The notes under the pieces were generated by a model, which saw only the letters and a program-made list of their open reading frames with translations, was not told the origin of the DNA and did not search any database. DNA of 64,000 nucleotides, taken from the NCBI RefSeq assembly GCF_036408855.1, contig NZ_JAZGJQ010000001.1, positions 372,001-436,000 on the forward strand, written 5' to 3'. Position numbers and translations under genes: made by a program. Below, piece by piece: positions 49,691 to 57,218 of this stretch; positions within the stretch are counted from its first letter, which is position 1, and every line of letters begins with the position of its first letter. Origin of the DNA: Olsenella_K absiana. GTDB taxonomy: Bacteria; Actinomycetota; Coriobacteriia; Coriobacteriales; Atopobiaceae.

Positions 49691-51817
49691 ATGGGTGACG
49701 TCAGGAGGCTCGACGCGGGTGGGGTCACGGTGCTCGTGAGGTTGGAGGCGGCCGCGCCCCCCGAGGTCCTCTACTGGGGCGCCTCGCTCCCGGAGCTCGG
49801 GGAGGGGGACGCGCTGTCGCTCGACGCCTCGGGGATCGTCGGGACCTGGCTGGTCCCGCTCTCCTCGGTGGGAGCCTGGAACGAGGAGCCCGGCCTCTCC
49901 GGCAGCTTCGGCGGGCGTGGCTTCAGCCCGCGCTTCGATGACTTCGAGGTCGAGGGCGGCCCCTCCGAGCTCACGTTCTCCTCGACCGACGACCGTGGGC
50001 GGCTGCGTCTCGAGGGCAGGCTGGCGATCGAGCCGTCGGGGCTTCTCGCCCTGCGCGCGCGGGTGACCAACCTCGCGGCGGAGCCCTACGACCTTTCCGC
50101 CCTGACGCTCTGCCTGCCGGTGCCCGAGCGCGAGTCCCAGATCCTGGAGGAGACGGGCGACTGGGCCCGCGAGCACGTCATCCAGCGCCACGAGTTCACC
50201 TACGGGACGCACCAGCGCGTAGTGCGCAACTGCCAGCCGCAGGACGTCTCGAGCGTCTACGGGACCTGCGTGCCTCGCGCGGGCTGGCGGGAGGGGTCCG
50301 CCCACCTCGTGCACGTCGCCTGGTCGGGTAACACGCGCGTCGAGGCCCAGGCGACCTACCAGGGCCAGCGCTTCCTGCGCGCCGGCGAGTGGCTCGCGCC
50401 CGGCGAGGTCACGCTCGCGCGGGGCGAGTCCTACGAGACCCCGTGGGTCTACGCGAGCGCGGGCGAGGGCCTGGACGAGGTGGCCCACCGCTTCCACGCG
50501 CACGTCCGCGCGCTGCCGTCGCACCCCCGGACGCCGCGTCCGGTCACGATAAACACCTGGGAGGCCGTAGGCTTCCACCAGGACGAGGCGAAGCTCCGCG
50601 AGCTCGCCGACGTCGCCGCTCGCGTGGGCGTCGAGCGGTTCGTCCTGGACGACGGGTGGTTCTCGACCAGGCGCTGGGACGACGCCGGTCTCGGAGACTG
50701 GTGGGTGGCCCCGGACGTGTTCCCCGACGGACTACGCCCGCTCGCCGACCACGTGCATGGGCTCGGCATGCAGTTCGGCATCTGGTTCGAGCCGGAGAGC
50801 GCCAACGTGGACTCCGAGGTCTTCCGGGCGCATCCCGACTGGGTGCTCAGGCCCGAGGGGGCCGAGGGGCGCCTGCCGGCCGACGTCCGCAACCAGCAGG
50901 TGCTGAACCTCGCGATCCCGGCGTGCTTCGACCACGTGCTCGGCCAGATGTGCGCGGTCATCGAGGAGGTGGGCGCCGACTACGTGAAGTGGGACCACAA
51001 CCGCGAGCTGTGGGAGGCGGGCGACGCGCGTACGGGGCGCGCCGCCTACCACGAGCAGACGCTGGCCTGTTGGCGGCTGATGGACGCCCTGCACGAGCGC
51101 TTCCCCGGACTCGAGCTCGAGTCGTGCGCGTCGGGCGGCGGGCGCATCGACCTCGGCGTGATGGAGCGCGCCCAGCGCGTCTGGGGCTCGGACGACCTCG
51201 ACCCGGTCGAGCGCTGGCACATCCACGACGGCACCGACCTCATCCTGCCTCCCGAGGTCGTCGGCTGCCACATCGGCAAGCCCAAGTCCAACGCCACCGG
51301 CCGCATCTCCACGCTGCAGACGCGCGCGGCGGGAAGCCTCCTCTACCACCTCGGGATCGAGTGGGACATAACGCAGCTGGACGAGGAGGAGCTGGGGAGG
51401 CTCGCCGAGTGGGTCAGCGCCTACAAGCGGGTGCGCGGGATGACGGAGCGAGGCACCCTCGTGCACTCGTTCGTCTCCAAGGCCGTCCCCGCCGTCCGCG
51501 GGATCGTCTCCGAGGACGGGAGACAAGCCGTCTACGTGCTCTTCTGTGAGGAGACGAGCCCGTTCGAGGCCTGTCAGCCCGTGCCCCTGCCGGGACTTCG
51601 CGCGGACGTGCGCTACCGGGTGAGGGCGCTGCCCGGGGTGTGGCAGCAAGACCGCTGGGCCATGCGGCTCAAGACGGGCTGGTGGCGAGACGGAGGCTCC
51701 GTCGAGCTCACGGGCGCGCTGCTCGGCGCCGTGGGGCTCGAGTTCTGCAAGATGAACCCGGGGACGGCGGTCGCCCTCGCGTGCGAGGCGGTGGGGGACG
51801 GCGCGGCGGACGCATAG
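49691..51817 (+). CDS. GH36 alpha-galactosidase
   Basis: Retaining alpha-galactosidase. From the ATG at 49691 (GGGAGGGAGGA upstream) 708 aa, no signal peptide. N-terminal beta-supersandwich, then the barrel with VERFVLDDGWFSTRRWDD, FGIWFEPESANVDSEVF, the nucleophile Asp in DYVKWDHNREL (about D435), ESCASGGGRIDLGV and the acid/base Asp in WGSDDLDPVERW (about D501-502). An in-frame leader to 49589 is not favoured. Possible substrates are raffinose-type sugars or Ser-O-alpha-galactose of plant extensins; with no sugar transporter nearby the second is attractive but unproven. Confidence 0.9.
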   Translation: MGDVRRLDAGGVTVLVRLEAAAPPEVLYWGASLPELGEGDALSLDASGIVGTWLVPLSSVGAWNEEPGLSGSFGGRGFSPRFDDFEVEGGPSELTFSSTDDRGRLRLEGRLAIEPSGLLALRARVTNLAAEPYDLSALTLCLPVPERESQILEETGDWAREHVIQRHEFTYGTHQRVVRNCQPQDVSSVYGTCVPRAGWREGSAHLVHVAWSGNTRVEAQATYQGQRFLRAGEWLAPGEVTLARGESYETPWVYASAGEGLDEVAHRFHAHVRALPSHPRTPRPVTINTWEAVGFHQDEAKLRELADVAARVGVERFVLDDGWFSTRRWDDAGLGDWWVAPDVFPDGLRPLADHVHGLGMQFGIWFEPESANVDSEVFRAHPDWVLRPEGAEGRLPADVRNQQVLNLAIPACFDHVLGQMCAVIEEVGADYVKWDHNRELWEAGDARTGRAAYHEQTLACWRLMDALHERFPGLELESCASGGGRIDLGVMERAQRVWGSDDLDPVERWHIHDGTDLILPPEVVGCHIGKPKSNATGRISTLQTRAAGSLLYHLGIEWDITQLDEEELGRLAEWVSAYKRVRGMTERGTLVHSFVSKAVPAVRGIVSEDGRQAVYVLFCEETSPFEACQPVPLPGLRADVRYRVRALPGVWQQDRWAMRLKTGWWRDGGSVELTGALLGAVGLEFCKMNPGTAVALACEAVGDGAADA

Positions 51818-51837
51818 GGCGTTCGGACATGGTCCGT

Positions 51838-51899
51838 GCTCGGGCCCGGTCCGTGAACGGGCCCGAGCGCCGGGCGGGTCGCCGCCCAGACCGGCGCTC
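51838..51899 (+). promoter_or_regulatory. Overlapping hairpins ahead of metK
   Basis: Hairpin A: GCTCGGGCCCG (51838-51848) / CGGGCCCGAGC (51858-51868). Hairpin B: GAGCGCCGG (51865-51873) / CCGGCGCTC (51891-51899) with an inner GGGCGG/CCGCCC stem. They share GAGC (51865-51868), so they compete at the base. They may form the GH36 terminator or a metK leader switch. A further TTGGGG/CCCCAA hairpin follows at about 51941-51958. Confidence 0.4.
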
Positions 51900-52042
51900 G
51901 GGCGACAACGACCACCTGAAGCGTGGCAATTGGCGGTTCTTTGGGGAGGCGCCCCCAACACGCGTTGGAAAAGGCGTAGCATAGCCTCCCATGAGACCGC
52001 AAGAGCACGCTTCCGCCGACGGCGGGCAGGAAAGGACCAAGC

Positions 52043-53296
52043 ATGGCTCAGAGCAAGAACTACCTCTTCACCTCGGAGAGCGTGACCGAGGGCCATCCCG
52101 ACAAGATGTGCGACCAGATCTCCGACGCCATCCTGGACGCGATCCTCGCCAAGGAGGCCGAGCTGCAGGCCCAGGGCTATCGCGACACCCAGGGGCGCCC
52201 CGCGAACGTCGACAACGTCCGCTGCGCCATCGAGACCTTCACCACCACGGGCACCGTCATCGTCATGGGCGAGGTCCGCACCGAGGCCTACGTGGACGTC
52301 CAGAAGATCGTGCGCGAGACCGTCCGCAGGATCGGCTACACCCGCGCCAAGTTCGGCTTCGACGCCGACACCTGCGGCGTCATGAACCTCATCCACGAGC
52401 AGTCCCCCGACATCGCCCAGGGCGTCGACGGCACCTTCGCGCGCGGCGACGACGAGGACGAGATCGACAAGATCGGCGCGGGCGACCAGGGCATGATGTT
52501 CGGCTACGCCTCCGACGAGACCGACGTCTTGATGCCCATGCCGATCTACCTCGCACAGCGCATGGCCAAGAGGCTGGCCGACGTCCGCAAGGAGGGCACC
52601 CTCACCTACCTGCGCCCGGACGGCAAGACCCAGGTGACGGTCCGCTACGAGGACGACAGGCCCGTCGAGGTCACGGCAGTGGTCGTCTCCACGCAGCACT
52701 CCGCCGACGTCAAGCTCGCCGAGATCCGAGAGGACATGATCGCCAAGGTCATCAAGCCGGTCATGGAGGAGGCGCGCATCAAGTGGGACGACGCCAAGAT
52801 CTACGTCAACCCCACCGGCCGCTTCGTCGTGGGCGGCCCCATGGGCGACACGGGCCTGACCGGCCGTAAGATCATCGTCGACACCTACGGCGGCATGGGC
52901 CGCCACGGCGGCGGCGCCTTCTCCGGCAAGGACGCCACCAAGGTCGACCGCTCCGCCGCCTATGCCGCCCGCTGGGTCGCCAAGAACGTGGTCGCCGCCG
53001 GCCTCGCCCACAAGTGCGAGATCGAGCTCGCCTACGCCATCGGCGTCCCGCAGCCCGTCTCCATCTCCGTGGACACCTTCGGCACCGGCTCGGTCGACGA
53101 CGACCTCATCACCCGCGCCGTCGAGCAGGTCTTCGACCTGCGCCCGGGCGCCATCATCCGCGACCTCAAGCTCCGCCGCCCCATCTTCGAGAAGACCGCG
53201 GCCTACGGCCACTTCGGCAGGACCGACAAGGACTTCACCTGGGAGGTGTGCAACCGGACGGACGAGCTCAAGGCGGCCGTCGCGAAGCTGGCGTAG
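52043..53296 (+). CDS. metK: S-adenosylmethionine synthase
   Basis: Makes SAM from methionine and ATP. 417 aa, slightly longer than average. Signatures ESVTEGHPDKMCDQISDA at the N-terminus, GAGDQGMMFGYA near residue 150, and GGGAFSGKDATKVDRSAAY near 290. ATG after AGGAAAGGACC. priA starts immediately after the stop. SAM is used by several neighbours (rsmB and the radical-SAM gene) but no direct link is implied. Confidence 0.96.
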   Translation: MAQSKNYLFTSESVTEGHPDKMCDQISDAILDAILAKEAELQAQGYRDTQGRPANVDNVRCAIETFTTTGTVIVMGEVRTEAYVDVQKIVRETVRRIGYTRAKFGFDADTCGVMNLIHEQSPDIAQGVDGTFARGDDEDEIDKIGAGDQGMMFGYASDETDVLMPMPIYLAQRMAKRLADVRKEGTLTYLRPDGKTQVTVRYEDDRPVEVTAVVVSTQHSADVKLAEIREDMIAKVIKPVMEEARIKWDDAKIYVNPTGRFVVGGPMGDTGLTGRKIIVDTYGGMGRHGGGAFSGKDATKVDRSAAYAARWVAKNVVAAGLAHKCEIELAYAIGVPQPVSISVDTFGTGSVDDDLITRAVEQVFDLRPGAIIRDLKLRRPIFEKTAAYGHFGRTDKDFTWEVCNRTDELKAAVAKLA

Positions 53297-55600
53297 GTGC
53301 GCTACGCGAGCGTGGTCGTCGACATAGCGACGAGGGCCCTGGACGAGCCCTTCGACTACGTCGTGCCCGAGGGGCTCGCGGGCGCCTGCGTCGTGGGCGC
53401 TACGGTGCTCGTGACCTTCTCGCACAGGCACGCCGTGGGCTACGTGGTGGCGCTCGCCGACGAGGCGCCGGCGGGCGTGGAGGCGGGCCGGCTCCTTCCC
53501 GTGGAGGCCGTGCTCGCCGCGCCCGCCTTCGACGAGGCGGGCGCGCGCGTCGCGCTCTGGCTCGCCCGGGAGTACGCCTGCCCGCCCGCCGACGCGGTGA
53601 GGCTCTTCCTGGCGCCGGGACAGACGGTCAAGGTCACCCGCGCCGGCGAAGGCGCGCCCTGGGAGCTCGTGTGCGAGTCGTCGGGCCCGGTCGACGAGCG
53701 CTGGGTCGCCCTCGGCGAGGCCGCGGAGGGCTTCCGGCCGCGCGCCAACGCCAGCAGGCAGCGCCAGGTCATCGAGGCGCTCGAGGCCGGCCCCATGCGC
53801 CTGGCCGAGCTCGCCGCCACGGCCGGCGCCGTCTCCCAGACGGTCGCGGCGCTCGAGCGGCGCGGCGTCGTGCGCGTCTGGCGGGCCCGCCACGTGCGCG
53901 GCCAGGGGGGCACGTCCCTCTCGTCCGCAGTCGCCGCGCGACCGCGGGAGCTCACGCGCGGCCAGAGGGCAGCCCTCGCCGCGATCGACGAGGCGCGCGA
54001 GGCTGCCGCCGGCGACGTCGTGCTCGTCGACGGCGTCACGGGCTCGGGCAAGACCGAGGTCTACCTCGACGCCATCGAGCACGCGCTGGCGGCCGGTAGG
54101 GGCGCCATCGTGCTCGTACCGGAGATCTCGCTCACGCCGCAGACGGTCGGCAGGTTCCGCTCGCGCTTCGGCGACGAGGTCGCGGTGCTGCACTCGCGCC
54201 TGTCCGCCGGCGAGCGCTTCGACCAGTGGGACCTCGCGCGCAGGGGCGAGGCGCGCGTGGTGGTGGGCGCCCGCTCGGCGCTGTTCGCGCCCGTGGCGGA
54301 CCTCGGGCTCATCGTGATAGACGAGGAGCACGAGGGCTCCTACAAGCAGGACAAGTCCCCGCGCTACCACGCGCGCGAGGTGGCCGCCAGGCTTGCCGCC
54401 GAGCGCGGCTGCGCCCTCGTCCTGGGGTCGGCGACGCCCTCGCTCGAGAGCCTGCGTCGCTGCGAGGTCGGCAGCTGGCGCGGCGCGCGCTGGCGGCGGG
54501 TGGAGATGCGCGAGCGGCCGGGAGGCGCCCGGCTGCCCGAGGTGCGCGTGGTGGACATGGCGAGCCAGTTCCGCGGCGGCAGGAGGTCGGTCTTCTCGGC
54601 CCCGCTCGCCGAGGCGCTCGAGGGCGTGAGGGACAGGCGCGAGAAGGCCGTGCTGCTGCTCAACCGCAGGGGCTTCTCGAACTTCCTGATGTGCCGCGAC
54701 TGCGGCTGCGTGCCTGAGTGCCCGCACTGCTCCTGCGCGCTCACCTACCACGAGCGGACGCACACGCTGGAGTGCCACACCTGCGGGAGGAGCTGGCCGC
54801 AGCGGGCCTACCCAGACCCCACGACGCGCTGCCCCAACTGCGGAAGCCGCTACATGGCGGCCTACGGCGTGGGGACCGAGCGGGTCGAGGACGAGCTCCG
54901 GCTGCTGCTCGGCGACGGCGTGGAGGTCATCCGGATGGACGCCGACGCGACGCGGCGCAAGGGCGCGCACCAGGAGCTGCTCGAGCGCTTCGACGCGGCC
55001 GAGTGCGCGGTGCTCGTGGGCACGCAGATGATCGCCAAGGGCCTCGACTTCCCCGAGGTCACGCTCGTGGGCGTCGTCAACGCGGACACGACGCTGAAGC
55101 TGCCCGACTTCAGGGCGGCTGAGCGCACCTACGACCTCCTGGAGCAGGTCGCGGGCCGCGCGGGCAGGGGAGGGGCGGCCGGCGAGGTCATCATCCAGAC
55201 CTACTGGGCCGACCACCCCGCGATCCAGGCGGTCGCCCGCCACGACCGCGACGTCTTCCTCGCCTACGAGCTCGAGGACAGGCGCGATTCCGGCTACCCG
55301 CCCTTCTCGCGCGCGGCCAACGCCGTCGTGTGGGGCAGGGACGCGCGCGCCGTGGCGGCCTCGGCAGACGAACTCGCCCGCCTCGTGCGCGAGGAGGTCG
55401 GGGGCGAGGGCGGATGGGAGGTCCTCGGACCCACGGACTGCGTGAAGGCCCGGGTCAAGGATAGGGTCCGCCGCCACGTGGTCGTGAAGGCGCCCCTCGA
55501 CGCCGACCTCGGCCCCGTGCTCTCGCGCTGCGCCGCCAGGCTCCCCAGGCGGCAGGGTATAAGGATGGCGTTGGACGTCGACGCCTACGACTTCATGTAG
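53297..55600 (+). CDS. priA: Primosomal replication protein PriA
   Basis: 3'-5' DExH helicase that reloads the replisome at stalled forks. 767 aa. N-terminal 3'-DNA-binding domain (ASVVVDIATRALDEPFDYVV), helicase core with GVTGSGKTEVYLDAI (about 245-258) and DEEHEGSYKQDKSPRYHARE, the zinc-binding Cys pairs (CRDCGCVPECPHCSCAL, CHTCG, CPNCG), and GTQMIAKGLDFPEVTLVG. GTG start directly after the metK stop (zero spacing). Confidence 0.95.
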   Translation: MRYASVVVDIATRALDEPFDYVVPEGLAGACVVGATVLVTFSHRHAVGYVVALADEAPAGVEAGRLLPVEAVLAAPAFDEAGARVALWLAREYACPPADAVRLFLAPGQTVKVTRAGEGAPWELVCESSGPVDERWVALGEAAEGFRPRANASRQRQVIEALEAGPMRLAELAATAGAVSQTVAALERRGVVRVWRARHVRGQGGTSLSSAVAARPRELTRGQRAALAAIDEAREAAAGDVVLVDGVTGSGKTEVYLDAIEHALAAGRGAIVLVPEISLTPQTVGRFRSRFGDEVAVLHSRLSAGERFDQWDLARRGEARVVVGARSALFAPVADLGLIVIDEEHEGSYKQDKSPRYHAREVAARLAAERGCALVLGSATPSLESLRRCEVGSWRGARWRRVEMRERPGGARLPEVRVVDMASQFRGGRRSVFSAPLAEALEGVRDRREKAVLLLNRRGFSNFLMCRDCGCVPECPHCSCALTYHERTHTLECHTCGRSWPQRAYPDPTTRCPNCGSRYMAAYGVGTERVEDELRLLLGDGVEVIRMDADATRRKGAHQELLERFDAAECAVLVGTQMIAKGLDFPEVTLVGVVNADTTLKLPDFRAAERTYDLLEQVAGRAGRGGAAGEVIIQTYWADHPAIQAVARHDRDVFLAYELEDRRDSGYPPFSRAANAVVWGRDARAVAASADELARLVREEVGGEGGWEVLGPTDCVKARVKDRVRRHVVVKAPLDADLGPVLSRCAARLPRRQGIRMALDVDAYDFM

Positions 55601-55635
55601 GCGCTGCGGGAGACGGCGGGCGCCGACGCTAGAGG

Positions 55636-55743
55636 CCGGCGAGGCCGCCGGCAAGACAGGGACCGGCGAGGCCGCCGGCAAGACAGGGGCCGGCGAGGCC
55701 GCCGGCAAGACAGGGACCGGCGAGGCCGCCGGTGAGATAGGAG
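55636..55743 (+). repeat. Four 27-bp tandem hairpin repeats upstream of def
   Basis: Units start at 55636, 55663, 55690 and 55717. The consensus holds CCGGCGAGGCCGCCGG followed by CAAGACAGGGA; the last unit is degenerate. Each contains a CCGGCG/CGCCGG stem. The array fills the gap between priA and the def ribosome site; in the def reading frame it ends in a stop, so it is non-coding. Possible attenuator or slippage-prone array. Confidence 0.75.
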
Positions 55744-55750
55744 GATCCAC

Positions 55751-56293
55751 ATGAGCGGACTGGAAGACATCGTCCTGGCGCCGAACGAGTGCCTCAAGAC
55801 CGAGTGCGCGCCGATCGACAAGATCGACGGCAAGGTGAGGCAGCTCGCCAAGCGCATGCTCAGGGACATGTACGCGGCGGACGGCTGCGGCCTCGCCGCG
55901 CCGCAGGTGGGTGAGCTCGTGCAACTCGTCGTCATCGACGTGGACTACGGCGCGGGCAAGAAGAACCCCTACGTGCTGATCAACCCCAAGGTCGTCGTCG
56001 CCGACGGCGAGGAGCGCGAGAACGGCGAGGGCTGCCTCTCGTTCCCGGGGATCACGGTGCCCGTCTCGCGCCCGACCCACGTCGTGGTGCAGGCGCTCAA
56101 CCTCGACGGCGACCTCATGCAGTACGAAGCCCGCGACAACCTGCTCGCCATGTGCCTGCAGCACGAGATCGACCACCTGCACGGCGTGACGATGCTCGAC
56201 CACCTCGCGCCGGCGCAGCGCGTCCGGGCCGTCGCGGCCTACCAGGACGCCCTCGCCCGGGGCGCGCGCCCCGGCGAGGTCGGCGAGGAGTAG
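55751..56293 (+). CDS. def: Peptide deformylase
   Basis: Removes the formyl group from nascent proteins. 180 aa with the three metal motifs: GCGLAAPQVG (motif 1, G-x-G-L-A-A-x-Q), EGCLSFPG (motif 2) and QHEIDHLHG (motif 3, HExxH). ATG preceded by AGGAGG. It sits in the usual priA-def-fmt-rsmB string. Confidence 0.95.
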   Translation: MSGLEDIVLAPNECLKTECAPIDKIDGKVRQLAKRMLRDMYAADGCGLAAPQVGELVQLVVIDVDYGAGKKNPYVLINPKVVVADGEERENGEGCLSFPGITVPVSRPTHVVVQALNLDGDLMQYEARDNLLAMCLQHEIDHLHGVTMLDHLAPAQRVRAVAAYQDALARGARPGEVGEE

Positions 56294-56302
56294 GGGGTCG
56301 GC

Positions 56303-57217
56303 ATGCGCATCGTCTTCATGGGGACGCCCGAGTTCGCCGTCCCCTCCCTCGAGCTTCTGGCCGAGAAGGGCGACGTGGCGCTCGTGGTCACGCGCCCCGA
56401 CGCGGTGCGCGGCCGCGGCAGGCGCCTCGAGCCCTCGCCGGTCAAGGCCGCGGCGGGGCGGCTCGGCCTGCCCGTGCTCGAGGCGCGCCGCGTGAGCGAC
56501 GAGGTGCTCGCCGCCGTCGCGGACGCCGCGGCCGACGTGGTCTGCGTGGCGGCCTACGGGGCGATCCTGCCGGACGCCCTTCTCGGCATGACCCGCCTGG
56601 GCTGCGTGAACGTGCACGCCTCCCTGCTGCCGCGCTGGCGCGGCGCCGCGCCGATCCAGCGCGCGGTGCTGGCGGGCGACGAGCGCGCGGGCGTCTCGAT
56701 CATGCGCATCGCGCACGACCTCGACGCAGGCGCGTGGTGCCGGCAGGCCTCGACGGAGGTCGCCGACAAGCCCTGCGCGGAGCTCATGGCGGAGCTGGCC
56801 TCTCTGGGCGCGCGCGAGCTCGCGTGCGCGTTGGACGAGATGGACCGCGGGGTCGCGGTCTGGCACGAGCAGGACGAGTCGCTCGTGACGCTCGCGCCCA
56901 AGATCTCGAAGGAGGAGATGCGCCTCGACCCGGCCGACACCGCGCTCGCCAACAAGCGGCGTGTGCAGGCGTCGCTCGACGCGGCGCCGGCGCGGCTGCT
57001 CGTCGGCGGCCGGGGCGTCCGCGCGATGGGCGCCGTGCTCAGCCCGCGCGCCGTGGCCACCGGTGCGGTCGAGGTCGACCGCGGCCGGGTGTTCCTCGGC
57101 TGCGCTGACGGCGCGGTCGAGCTCACGGTCGTGAAGCCGGACGGCAAGCGCGAGATGCCCGCCTCCGCCTGGGCGCAGGGGCTCAAGGTGGAGAGCCTCG
57201 CCTGGTCGAGGGCCTAG
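56303..57217 (+). CDS. fmt: Methionyl-tRNA formyltransferase
   Basis: Formylates initiator Met-tRNA using 10-formyl-tetrahydrofolate. 304 aa. Signatures MRIVFMGTPEFAVPSLELL, VCVAAYGAILPDALL, CVNVHASLLPRWRGAAPIQRAVLAGD-type catalytic loop (Asn-His-Asp) and the C-terminal tRNA-binding domain. Nine bases after def; rsmB begins one base after the stop. Confidence 0.95.
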   Translation: MRIVFMGTPEFAVPSLELLAEKGDVALVVTRPDAVRGRGRRLEPSPVKAAAGRLGLPVLEARRVSDEVLAAVADAAADVVCVAAYGAILPDALLGMTRLGCVNVHASLLPRWRGAAPIQRAVLAGDERAGVSIMRIAHDLDAGAWCRQASTEVADKPCAELMAELASLGARELACALDEMDRGVAVWHEQDESLVTLAPKISKEEMRLDPADTALANKRRVQASLDAAPARLLVGGRGVRAMGAVLSPRAVATGAVEVDRGRVFLGCADGAVELTVVKPDGKREMPASAWAQGLKVESLAWSRA

Positions 57218-57218
57218 C

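Noticed and set aside
51838..52042. SAM riboswitch ahead of metK
   Set aside because: Hairpins are present but none of the SAM-I/II/III core signatures could be recognised by eye.
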